Assembly: GCA_023630585.1 (NCBI GenBank)
Contig: CM042536.1
Coordinates: 26,650,404-26,714,403, forward strand
From: Cranoglanis bouderius
Lineage: Eukaryota > Chordata > Actinopteri > Siluriformes > Cranoglanididae
Length of the DNA: 64,000 bases
Direction: 5' to 3'
This document shows, one piece after another, positions 45,054 through 56,232 of this stretch. Every line of letters starts with the position of its first letter. The stretch's first letter is position 1. The notes beneath the pieces are model-generated. The model did no database searches. It was not told the origin of the DNA and was given only the letters and a program-made list of their open reading frames with translations. A program made the translations under genes and the position numbers.

Positions 45054-48000
45054 GTAAAGGGTTCTACAGAGTTGAGGAGAAACACCAACATTTAAACCCC
45101 ACACCAGAGGAATGAGAGAGATGGACAGAGGATTATGCCGGAGTGTGTGTCAGCATAACAAGTGCTTTAATCAATCTTCACTCAAACCCAGATTATTATG
45201 GACATCACAGAATTGGGGTCAAATCCATTTCATGTTGAGAAACACGACTCTACACACAACGCCCTTCTTTTCTATCATCTATTTAAATGAGAAACCCAAA
45301 TGTGCAGAGCTGCCCTCAGGCTGGACGTGACCCCTGACTGCGGCAGAGAGCCGCTGTGGTCAGCAGGAGTGAGTGAGAAACAGAGGAATGGGACAGAGAC
45401 GGGGAGAGGAGGTCGAGGAAGCCGGAGAGGAGAGGTGCTTTTGGTTTTTTTTTTGGTTTTTTTTTGCGGTCGGACCCACGCGGGGGCTCAGAATCTACCT
45501 GGTGTTGCGTTGTTCCGCTTCCTCCAGGTGGAGGAGGTCACTGTCTTAGAGGTCCTGCTGCTGGCACTGCTGCTGCTGACCTTTGACCCCTGAAGCACAG
45601 CATGCTTACCTGGCCTGCTGACCAGCGCGGCAGCTGCCACAGCGTTCTGGAGCTGAGAGGCTGGAGAGAAGGAGTGAGAGACACCACGCAGGGCCGCTGC
45701 TGACTGCTGAACACTGCGGGACAGCTGAGCAGAACTCTGAGGGGAAAACACACACACACACGCACGCACACGCACGCACACACACGCACACGCACGCACA
45801 CGCACGCACACGCACGCACACGCACGCACACGCACGCACACGCACGATACTTTCCTTTATTTTAGTTTTTACATTTCTCAGTGCTGTTATTCACACTACA
45901 CGTCTAGATTTCATCATTTAGTTTAAAAGAGTAGATTTCAGTCAGTATTGGCACCTGATGCTATCATCCAGCTGTTTTACAGGTCAGTATTAAGATATCA
46001 ATGCTAACGTCCAGCTGTTTATAGTCAGTATTGGCATGCAATGCCAATCCCCTTGCCATAATACAGCTGTTTTACAGTCAGTGTCTGCATGGTCCCTTAA
46101 CTATTGTCCAACTGTATTACAGCAACGTTTGCTCAACATTTGCATACTTCCATCACTATTGTCCCCCAGTTTTACAGTATCGGCACGTTCCCCTTTCGTT
46201 ATTGTCCAGCTGTTTTACAGTCAGTATCTATACATCCTCTTCATTATCGTCCAGCTGTTGTATAATCAGTACTGGTACTCCCATGTTATTTATCCAGCTG
46301 TTGTATTGTCAGTATTGACACATGCCCTCTTGAGGATATTCAGCTCTTGTATAGTCAGTATCAGCATGTCTACATTGCTATCATCCAGCTGTTTTACAGT
46401 CAGTATTAATATATCCCCTTTATTATTATTATATAGTCCAGCTGTTGTATATTTGGTATTATCCCCTCGCTAATATCCAGCTGTTTTACCGTCAGTATTG
46501 GCAATCTCTTTATTATTGTCCAGCTGTATCACAGACAATATTTGCATGCTGCCATCACTATTGTCCCCAGGTTTCACAGTATCAGCATGTCCCCTTCGTT
46601 ACTGTTCAGCTGTTTTACTATCACTATCGGCATGTCCTCTGCTATCCAGCTGTTTCCCAGTCAGTACTGGTACGTCATCTTCATCATCATCATCATCATC
46701 ATTCTCTAGCTGCATCCTGCAATCCCTTGACTATTGTTCACCAGTTGCACGGTCAGTCACACTGTGTTGCTGCAGTATTGTCCCACTGCTTTATAGTCAG
46801 TATATAGTTTGGCGGGCTCACCTGTGTTATAGTGGAATGGTGGCGGCTGATTGGCTGGCTAGATCGACTGTGCTGCTGGAACGAGGAAGAGCGCTGCTTG
46901 ATCTGCTGACTGACAATCACCTGCTGCTCTGACTTCACCATGTGGCTCGAGGATGAGGAGGAAGATGAGGAAGGCGAATGCGAGATGGGAGAGGAGGCCT
47001 GCTGGAGGATCCTCTGCTCGATCTCCTGCTCCTGCTGCAGGGCCTTGACGAAGGCTCCCTTCAGTCGATTGGTGTGCTCGGCCTTCAGGGCCTTCTTCTG
47101 ATTGGTGGACATGCACTGCTCGCACATGATGGCACCGCTCTTCTCCTTACGCCAGCGGCAGGTGAAGTCGGTCTTACACTGAGTGCATGTGAACGGCTCT
47201 GTGGAAACAGAAGCCTGAGAACCTCCCTGTTTACCTGAGAGATGGAGAGGGGACAAGAGAGAAGGAGAAAAGGATGAAAGAAGAAACAAAGACAATGGTC
47301 AGTCATTTGCTTAGCGCTATAGACGTGCTGCTGATGAATATGGTAGTGCATTTTCGTGATAATGTCCAACAAAGACTATATACACCAGCTCATGGCTCTA
47401 GTGCTAGTGTTCATGTTGCAGACAAACACAGCACATCAAAGTCTACGATTTGCGTTTCAGGGCTTGTTGAACTATAGGGGAATGGAATAGCTGATCTCAG
47501 GTGATGTTTTATTGACACGGCTGATTAGATACCTCTCCCCAGGGCATCCAGCAGGCACTGCACAACCTCCTCCAGGCCCACCAGGTAGATGAACTCATTA
47601 TTGGCTGCTGAAGGCAGGAAGTTGAATTCAGGGGTGGGGGGTTTGGGAGGAGGAATCTCCAGCAGAGTCTTCTCCAGTTGCTTCCGCAGTGCCAGCTTAG
47701 CTGCCGCCTGCCGGCTAGCAGGGGACTCATTGGCACTTGCCACGGTGCTCTGAGCGCCCCCGGAGGATGTCTTCAGGTTGGCGGTCGACTGGAGGGCACG
47801 GAAGACACAAAAGTGAGTGGACGAAGAAAGGTAATTACAATAGGTCAGGTAAGGTGCAGCATCAGGGATCCAAAAATCAATTTATTTATTCCATTTAGTG
47901 ATTAGAGTTCCAAGAAAAGCATGATGCATGCCAACTGCGAAGTGGAAAGTAAAGTATCTAAAGTAAGCTGATTGCTAAAGGCCCATTAGCTTAAAAAAAC

Positions 48001-49646
48001 AAAAAAAACAAAATCGGATAGAAAATGGATGTGTTTATGTATGGATAGTAACTCACTGGACTGATGTTAACAAGTAGGTTAGCATTAGACACATTGGCCA
48101 CGCGAATGAGGCTGGGCTGGATGATTTTCTGGCCCTGAACAGTGGGCACAGAGGCTCTAGGGGCCAGCAGCAGGGGTGGAGGGCCTGAGCTGGAGTACTG
48201 CTGCTGCTGCTGCCGCAGAGTCGCTATCTGCTGTGGTGTCACCGAGATTGGCTATAGAGACAGAGATATATATAGAGAGAGAGAGAGAGAGAGATACTCA
48301 AGTTATACTCTGTTTTCATGTATTTTCCTAAATTGTGAGAACACATAACATCTGAAATGAAAAAACACACCAAAAAAAAAAGCTTATGCTTGTCATGATC
48401 TTTACACAAATAAATAACCTTTTCTCTGAAAAGGTGATGCTGCTGAATCTGGTACTCTTCTGCACTTTTCCACCACAAAGGAGGTTTAGCTCTAATGGCA
48501 AATGCTGCTGATCTGGATCTTAGAACTGGCACCAAGAAAGCTTGCTGAAGTGACATCAATTTGTTGCCATGACAACAACTCAAGTTATTTATCCGAATGC
48601 CATTAAGATAAAGGATAAAAACTTATTTGAACAGTTATACACTGCTGAAGGATTTGGCTTTGGATTTTGTAATGTCGCAAATACGGCTTATAAAACCCCT
48701 CAGACTCACTATTTTCGATTGATTTTCATTTTGTCGCTCAAAGCTCTCATGAACCAAAATGGTTTACTGGTGCTCTGAAGGAGCACCGGCTCCAGCACTG
48801 GCACCTCGTCATTAAGAAAGGAAGGGGAAGGCGCTCAAGTTGAGAAATGTGTGTTCTGGAAGTTGTGGCACAGACGGGAGGCTCACCTGAGCTCCTCTGA
48901 CCAGTGGAGGCATGATGATCTGGGAGTTCTGCGAGCCGTGTTTGGACACCTGGCCTCCGCGCACCAGAGGCGGAGGGATGACACCTGCTGAGCTCCGGCT
49001 GGGAAGAACCTGCTGAGGATCAGAACATTACGTGTGGTTGAAACGACAGCAAATCAAACCACATTTAACAAGTAAAGTGTCCAGGGCTTGGGAAAAGGAG
49101 TTTGAATTAATAACAGATTAGTAAAACGTGGGTGTGGTAAGATGGACACTGGTGTGAAGTGTGTGGTGACTTGGACACTTACAGGCTGAGTTGCTTTGTT
49201 GGTCACTGAGCCTCTCACCAGAGGAGGGGGCGTGGCCACAGAGCCTGAACCTAAGGGCTGAGGAGAGAAGCAAAAATAAATAAATATTTTTAATTTTTTT
49301 TTTTTTTAAATAATCAATAAACCTACATTTTTACAGGTTATATTTTGTCAAGTGGAAAGGTTCTGGTGCCAAAAGTTGTGCAGTGAAGAAAGACCTAAAG
49401 AGCACTGACACTGAAGACATGAGAGTACACATTTTTTGCTGTGTGTTTCAGAAGAAGGGCATATTATTATATAGTGTGTGTGTGTGTGTGTGTGTGCTCG
49501 CGTGTGTGTTACCTTCTGTGCATTGGTTTCCTTGTGTATTTGACTCTGTCGGAGTTTCTTCAACAATACCAGTCTGGCCTCTTCTAGCCTCAGCTCCTCC
49601 TTCAGTTGCTTTATAATGTGAACTCTCTCTTCAGGACTGCTCCTCT

Positions 49647-49679
<33 letters not shown>

Positions 49680-51479
49680 TTGAGCACAGAGGGATATTCT
49701 GGGCAGATCTGTGCATCACCGTGACCCAAAAAACTAGATGCAGCATCACTCCTAACAGAACTGTGTACCATCAGCTGATCTAATAAACAAGCCTATAGTA
49801 ATATAATAGCTTGTAATGGTTCTGACCATGAGCAGGTCCGTGTCGAGCTCTTTGAAGTGGCTCCCGCCGTTCATCTGTGGGCTGGACGGCTCATTATCGG
49901 ACAGAACGATGACATCGTCCGGTGACGAAGGCCGCTTCTCTTTCTTAACATCGCTACAAAAGAAGCGGAATTGTAAGACGGCAGAGAATGCACGACATGC
50001 TCAAATAGTTTCCCTTCAAGAATGAGCTCTAACCTTAATCCTCGAGAGATTTCTGACAATGATCATTTCCACCTGTTATATAGGCAGACCAGTATAACGC
50101 TCCACAACACAACAGATTGGTGCGTACTACACCAAAATTAAACTCTTCTGCGTATCTTTATGACCTTTCTCCTCTAGAGGGAGACAAACACGCACACATT
50201 TCTAAATCCTTCTCCTCAGATATTTTGGAAACTTGTTACCCGAAGTCAAGTGTTATGTGGCGAACCTTACTACCGGATGTTACTCAGACATATTAGTCTT
50301 TTTTTTTTTTTTTACGCTCATTTCACACTGCATGACAATGATGTGTTGAACATGACTTAAATACAATGATTCTGCCAGACAGGTCTGCAAGTGTTTTGTT
50401 TTTGTACATCATGCTAATTACATGATATACAAAAAAACCCAAAAAAAAAACCCAATGATCTCTAAAGGAAGTGAGAAGTGTTTGCTTGACCGTTGGCCTT
50501 CTTAGTGTTCCAACACTAGCATACAGAGCCGTGTGGTTTTATCTCAGTGTATACTTGTGAAACTGCTTACAGGTGATAAGAGCTATTGAACAGGGCAGAG
50601 TCAAAACTTTTAAAAACAAACACAGCCATTATGGAGGAACATCAGCGGTTTCTCAAAAAAAAAAAATAAATAAATAAATAATTCTATCAATAAACTTTTA
50701 ACAATGCTGTTGAAATAGAGGAAGAATATATTCACCTGTACATACTCCATTAAAACGACACACTCTACAATCAAGACTCATAACAGTGACTGTGATCCAA
50801 CAATGTTTAATCGTGATATTAGCTATAACTTGGCAAGAGCAAGCACAGAGCATCTGTGGGATTCTGTGGATTATAACATAAATGTAGGCCATGGACACAC
50901 AACATGCCACTTCTACTGAACATCTCATTCCTTAATAGGCAACTAACTGTGATTGTGCACGTCGTGATCGTGGTCACGTTTCCTGCGTAGGCCGCACACA
51001 TTCGTGATCTCGGGTGAGGAGCAGAGGTGCCTGCATAGTTATGACCAGGCCCCTGGAAAAACTTGATGAAAGTGTTTAATAAAGTTTTTCACGTGCACGC
51101 TGAGAGATGTGGAGCGTTCTGGTTACGTTTAGGAAGGGGAGGGCACGGCACCGGCGCCGGTGTTAAAAACCGTCGTTCTTGTTCTTTGCCTCAGAGATGC
51201 TCCTCTTCCTACAGGCACCCACTTCCTGTACATTAATCACTCTACTAAACAAGTCATGTGACCGACAGCAGTTTGCCTCATTGCGTCATGTGACCCTCCC
51301 CCTCCTCCCGCCCTGCTCCTTCCAAAGTGGAAACCATGGCAACCAGCCGGCTGGAACCGGTTTGTGACACATGGCCTTCATTTTGTGAAGTGCAGTAGGG
51401 TTCAGGTGCCGGAGAAAATGGAGCTGCCGCCTCGCAAACTTCTGCCACACACATGCGCACGCACGCGCACTCATGCGCT

Positions 51480-51530
<51 letters not shown>

Positions 51531-53238
51531 TCCTGTGTCAAACTATCACTTTGCTCACTCTCCATAAGTATTAATAGATCACACCCAACATAGACATTGT
51601 AGATAAGGAGATAAGGAAATATTAGTAGGCTAACTACTCAAAATTCTTGCACTGCCAGAGGACCGTCCAGATTCAGGCAGCATTTTTACCAATGACACTA
51701 AGACAGTGAAACAATGCTAAATATCCCTGGGTAATATCTCTCCAAACTTATCAAACCTCAAAAAACGAGGTTGTACAGCACACTATGTATAGTGAAAATA
51801 TCTTATTGTAATATTATATAATTTTGCCATATTTATCTAATTAATTCAATAATTTCATGCAACTTATGCTGGCTAGAACAGGTATATATTGGGGGGGGGG
51901 GGGGGGGGGGGAACAGAACCTCCAAAGCATGTTGTGTAGCTCTGGGGTTCTCATAGCTTTTGCAGCAAGGGACATCTTAATTGTACGGTCAATTCCACTG
52001 AGCTCCTCAGGACAGATTTATTTTAATGAACATAATCCTAATCCATAAACTATTCAAATATCAGGCTCATTATTTAAATCTGTACAATAATTATTTATTG
52101 CCTATTTATTGGTGCCACAGAGCTTTTTATTCCTGAACTTTCCAGCGATGGTCCAAGGTGACATTATTTATAGGCTACTAGTTTTTAAGGTAAATAGTGC
52201 GTCCCAAATCGCACACTTATGCATTGTTCTATGCCATTTTGTAATATAAATAGTGTGATTAGTGTGTTCACACTGAAAAACCCCCCAAAAAAACAAAGCG
52301 CACTTTAAGTTCCCGGATGATGCACTCATTCAACCGAAAAAAAACGAAGTGTGGAATGATGGACACTTCATCCACTCAAAGGTCGCAGCTTTCCTTACGT
52401 AGCGGATGGGGAGGGGCTATATCAGGATCAGATGCTGAACAGAAAAAAAAAAGAAGAAAAAAAAAAAAATGTTTACATTGCCAGCAGCCATAGCCACAAC
52501 CACAACTTACTATGTAGCGCCATCATATTACGTGCGTTTGATGTAATTTGCCATCGACCGGGAAACAGCATATCTTTCTGGTTAGTACAGTACCGAAAGT
52601 GTGCCATTTGAGACGATACTACCCTTCTAAAATTCATACACTAGACGGCATAGTGTATAGTGCATAGTATAAGTGTGTAGTATGTCATTTGGGACACAGC
52701 TATAGAGTTCTGGATTAAACCTATTGAATGTAAGTGACCAGTCAAACAGGATAATTGTAAGAACTCAATAAGAAATATAATAGCTGATAGTGATGGGTTA
52801 TGATTATGATTTCACCACTGTAATATGTTTTGTTTTAAATAAATAAATCACAAATCCCTCTGGTGTATCTCTGTTGAACCCACACTTTGGGTTCTGTATT
52901 GTACTATGAGTGGACTAGTGAGTGGGTTATGAGCCAGGAATTAGCACAAGAGCTATGAATTCAGCGCTCAGCTGGTCTTGCTCTCACCCTTTAGCGGTGC
53001 TCATGTCCACAGGCTCGTCTCTGGTCTGCAGCTCCACTTTAATGGTGGCCTTCACCTCGCCGGCGCTCAGGATATTGGAGCTGCGCGCCGAGGCCTCGGG
53101 TCTGGGACGCAGCACGGGCCGATCATCCCTGTCGCCACCCTCCAGCTTCACCTTCTTCACATCCAAGTCCACGGGCAGAGCCTCCCGCTCTAAAGCCCGC
53201 TTCTGACTGCGCGTCTGACGCACCGCCTCGTCACACAT
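44257..53238 (-). CDS. gatad2a: GATA zinc finger domain-containing protein 2A (p66-alpha, NuRD)
   Basis: Gatad2a links MBD2/3 to the CHD4 remodeller within NuRD, a nuclear co-repressor complex. Minus-strand coding exons are 52988-53238, 49827-49953, 49513-49644, 49183-49257, 48887-49009 (or 49012), 48057-48251, 47533-47788, 46822-47234, 45610-45736 and 44257-44393, total 1836 nt, 611 aa plus stop (human 633). The start MCDEAVRQTRSQKRALERE matches the p66 N terminus. CR1 coiled coil (about 127-170, IKQLKEELRLEEARLVLLKK) binds MBD; three PPPLVRG-type repeats fall in exons 4-5; LEKTLLEIPPPKPP precedes the GATA finger with C403, C406, C424, C427; a Ser-rich run follows; it ends REYLLDMIPSRS...NTWK. 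Gatad2b is the alternative; synteny with ndufa13 and yjefn3 favours 2A. Several acceptors abut microsatellites. Confidence 0.95.
44417..44457 (-). repeat. (UC)n repeat upstream of gatad2a last exon
   Basis: Plus-strand (GA)n reads (UC)n in the transcript, 22-64 nt before the last acceptor (gtttgcag|GTGTGAC). It could act as an extended polypyrimidine tract and PTBP1 site. Confidence 0.85.
44590..44930. repeat. Polypurine tract (GAAA/AGAC-rich)
   Basis: About 340 bp that are almost all purine on the plus strand, built from degenerate gaaa and agac units, with few pyrimidines other than single C residues. It lies in the last intron of gatad2a. The open minus-strand frames across it are Phe/Leu/Ser runs and not genes. 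Confidence 0.9.
45003..45051. repeat. (CA)n microsatellite
   Basis: About 24 uninterrupted CA units in the last intron of gatad2a. Confidence 0.97.
45750..45844. repeat. (CA)n / (CACGCA)n compound microsatellite
   Basis: A short (CA)n passes into regular 'cgcaca' units of about 10 nt period. It ends 14 nt before the gatad2a exon 9 acceptor (on the coding strand (UG)n then TTTTCCCCTCAG|AG). Confidence 0.95.
45967..46800. repeat. Degenerate E-box minisatellite, about 45-bp units
   Basis: Roughly 17 units, most starting ccagctgttttacagtcagt and closing 'attattgtc'. CAGCTG (MyoD/E12-type E-box) is kept in most units while the rest diverges. A longer period is visible: the run 'caactgtattacag' through 'ttcgttattgtc' near 46,105-46,210 recurs near 46,517-46,610. 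A CAT trinucleotide tract (46,677-46,703) is embedded near the end. The unit length is a multiple of three, which explains the repetitive open frames. It lies in the intron between gatad2a coding exons 8 and 9. Confidence 0.85.
49474..49679 (-). repeat. Complementary UG and CA repeats flanking the gatad2a CR1 exon
   Basis: In the transcript the 132-nt exon (49,513-49,644) is preceded by (UG)n at 49,653-49,679, which ends 8 nt before the acceptor, and followed by (CA)n at 49,474-49,497 just after the donor AAG|GTAAC. The arms are about 24 nt each and complementary. Confidence 0.9.
51478..51530. repeat. (TC)n(AC)n microsatellite
   Basis: TC units pass into AC units, in the intron between gatad2a coding exons 1 and 2. 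Confidence 0.95.
51891..51911. repeat. Poly(G) tract, 21 nt
   Basis: A 21-nt G homopolymer, rare in vertebrate DNA and able to form G-quadruplexes. On the gatad2a transcript it is a C run within the first coding-flanking intron. Confidence 0.9.
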
Positions 53239-53246
53239 GGCCACAC
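53239..53246 (-). other. gatad2a: gatad2a 5' UTR portion in coding exon 1
   Basis: The exon holding the start codon begins after the acceptor ...gtccag at 53,247-53,248, so only 8 nt of 5' UTR are here. At least one further non-coding exon must lie upstream, at higher coordinates or beyond the window. Confidence 0.75.
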
Positions 53247-53718
53247 CTGGACAGAGGGAGAGCGAGACAAAGAAAGGAAGCAAGAATGAATGAGACACAC
53301 ACAGAGAGAGAGAGAGACAGAGATGGGAAATCAATAATCGAGTCTATTAGAGCGAATTGAATGAGGAAACCATGCGAACGCAATGACATCACTGCAACCT
53401 ATGACCCAGTGCAGGAGCAATAACGGGGCATAATGTGGTCTAATGGGCTGTGTTGATAAAGTGCAGACATCTAGATTGCAAAGTACATGCAGAGAGGCCA
53501 AGACTGTCGTCTACAGGAAATGTGGCATCAGCACCTCTTCAGCTAGCCTGAGTGATGCAGATGCTGGAGATAGATTGAAAGATGGACAGGTTTATGGAGT
53601 GGACAATTAAGAAGACAAATACAGATTATTTGTTCATGAATCCAAATTAAATGCGACTCACACATTAGTCATGAAAACTTTGCTGCCTGATTTATGTTCC
53701 TAGCTCCAGCTCCAGTAT

Positions 53719-53782
<64 letters not shown>
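53719..53782. repeat. (CA)n microsatellite
   Basis: About 31 uninterrupted CA units. Confidence 0.97.
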
Positions 53783-53784
<2 letters not shown>

Positions 53785-54789
53785 GCAGACACATTAATAA
53801 GAATGGATTCACGTGTACAATATTTGGCCTCCTTAATTAATGAAACATAATCGAATGTGATTCTGGTGAGCTTAAGTAAATTTAGCTAAACTAAAAAAAT
53901 ATTAATATTAATATATTTTTATACTAAAAATATATATTTCCTTAAACTTATGCTGGCGCATTTCAAGATCCGCATTACTTTTTAAGTTCCTGATTGCACT
54001 CTGTGGTGGTACGGGTATTCATTTTGTGTCTTAATTTTAGTTTTAGCATTTTTAAAATACTCATTTGCAAAAAAAAAAAAAAAAGTGCATCACTTTTTAC
54101 CATCTTCCAAAGATATCCAAAGAAATACAGGCTTATAATATGAAAAAAGGCTAGATTCTGATAAAAATGGTAAAAGCTTTTGGCAGTAAAACAGGGTTCA
54201 AAGGTTTGTTTACATACAACATGATAATTAACAGCAACTATACCGTTTCATGTGAGGTCCCTATACAAGGCCATGGTAGAGCTGAACAAAATGAGGATTC
54301 GATCTATTTTTATATTATTATATTAACACTGAATAGATAAAATCGTTACAACACTGGAAGTTCAATTCTCAAATCTGAAAGTGTTGAGTAGTTTTCTATA
54401 ACAGCAGCTCTGACAGAAGGTCCAGCTGCAAATCAAATCACAGGTTTATATTAAATGCGCTCGTTCACACACATTACCATACTCCACAAATGTACAGGGA
54501 CTTGCTGGGTGGACACTCCATGTAATCAAAGTTTAATAAGAAACATTAAGAGCATGTTGTTATTCAACAAAGGAAACCATACAAGTGTTAATATCCTGAA
54601 GTTTTCTATGAGGAGATGTTTATATGACATTTAAGGAAGGAGTCTCCGATGTCCGGGGTTTGTAACAGTCAGTAGGTTTTCCACCACAGGAAAGTCTTCA
54701 GGACAGAAGAGCTTTCTGGTTTCGCAGTAACAAGTTTTTTGTCATATTAACTTCAAAAGACGAAAAAAAAAAAGAGAGGCTAGTAAAGA

Positions 54790-55044
54790 AACAACTGTCC
54801 ATTTCCATACCACTCATCCTACACAGGGTCGCGGGGAGCCTGGAGCCTATCCCAGAGAACAAGGGGCACAATCACACACACACACACACACACTACGGAC
54901 AATTTGGAAATTCCAATCAGCCTACAATGCGTGTCTTTGGACTTGGGGAGGAAACCGGAGTACCCTGAGAAAACCCCCGAAGCATGGGGAGAACATGCAA
55001 ACTCAGAGGCAGGATTCAAACCCCAAATCCTGGAGCCACCATGC
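54790..55044 (-). mobile_element. SINE-like repeat, minus strand
   Basis: Same family and orientation as 3,544-3,857: both contain 'cctacacagggtc', 'gtctttggact', 'ggggaggaaac' and 'gggagaacatgc'. The A-box end is lost. A (CA)n tract (54,874-54,892) is embedded. Confidence 0.65.
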
Positions 55045-55429
55045 ACCCCCCCACCCCCCCTACTGTATAAATGTTATAAATTAAATGATAACAGGAACTA
55101 ATTTACAGGAACTGCTCTCCGACACACCTGATCCACCTGAGACAGGTAAACCCAGTTCTCAAGCTTTTGTCCCTTGTGTGTGTGGTGTGAGGTTTTTCAC
55201 TACAGGTCAAGTAACACTGAGATACGACGCAAGCCATAGAGCACACCAAATCCATATAATGGTAGAGAATAAGTAAGCGTGTACACCAGAATCACTTATA
55301 TAAAGAATTTCATTTGTGGAGATTATCTTCAATCAAAATGAGGCAAATGTGTCAGACTGGCGAAGCCTTTTGTTACTTTTACTATTTACTTTTTTACTTT
55401 TATTATGAACTTTTTATGATCGGATGACG

Positions 55430-55592
55430 CAGGGATATGGCGGCTAGGCATTGTCGCCTCACAGCTCCAGGGTCTGCGTGGGCTTCCTCTGGATTGCTCC
55501 CACCTTCCCAAAAAACATGCTACTAGGTGGACTGGCAATGACTATAATTGCCCCTAGGTGTGCTATAATGTTTACTGAAGGAGACTGAATGA
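55430..55592 (+). mobile_element. SINE-like repeat fragment, plus strand
   Basis: Phrases 'gcctcacagctccagggtct', 'gtgggcttcctctgg', 'ttgcccctaggtgtg' and a final GAATGAAT-like tail match the fish repeat class seen near 39,430 and, inverted, near 32,090. Confidence 0.55.
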
Positions 55593-56232
55593 ATCAAATT
55601 TTTATACCATCCATATCAGGAAAATGGGCTACAATGCAGATAATTTAACATTTAGAAAGGAGAAAGTTCTGAAGTTGCAGACCAAAAGACAAGCCTGTGA
55701 ACATGACCACCGAGTAGAGGTCATCTGAAGTAAAAGGGCAATCGACTCCACCTATTAAATGATGGCCGATGTTTACAGTTGATGAGTACACAAACTTTCC
55801 CAACACCGAGACCACATGCAAATCGACAAAGAAGGTGACCTTTGAATTCTCTACGGAGGAAAAAGCCTGATTTAAAAGCTTTTGCTCCACAGGGTGATCC
55901 TACTAAGCTACACTAGCCGGGTACATCCATCAGATTTTCCTTGTAAAAAGACAGACAGAGCTGCATGACTGGTATTACGGACATGAGGCAGAGCTCGTCT
56001 GAGATGCTGTCACCTCTCAGTGAGGGTGAGAGGTACGGAGTAATGGAGCCGGAAAAACAGAGCCTCATCTACTCGCTGGTGCATAACAGGAAGTGTTAGC
56101 TCAGAAAGAAAGGGCTAAACATAATATTAACCCTTTCGCAGGTGTGTACACACAGACACACACACACACACACACAGATAGATAGATAGTTATATCTATC
56201 TATCTATCTATGTATCTACACATACATATACA

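Noticed and set aside
44545..45104. Minus-strand frames rich in Phe/Leu/Ser that resemble membrane proteins
   Set aside because: The apparent hydrophobicity comes from the polypurine tract and a (CA)n repeat. There is no splice or motif support.
45967..46800. CRISPR-like look of regularly spaced repeats
   Set aside because: The units are degenerate, there are no unique spacers of fixed length, the host is a vertebrate and no cas genes are present. It is a minisatellite.
46031..46932. Overlapping plus-strand open frames of 95-145 codons with repeated 'IVQLFYSQY'-like peptides
   Set aside because: They are translations of a minisatellite whose unit (about 45 bp) is a multiple of three, so frames stay open by repetition. 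They run antisense through a gatad2a intron and into coding exon 8.
48569..48778. 69-codon plus-strand frame in the intron between gatad2a coding exons 5 and 6
   Set aside because: Antisense, without recognisable domain or flanking splice sites.
51278..51567. Frames on both strands around 51.3-51.6 kb
   Set aside because: They span (TC)n(AC)n repeats and overlap each other. CpG content is raised, but nothing identifies an exon.
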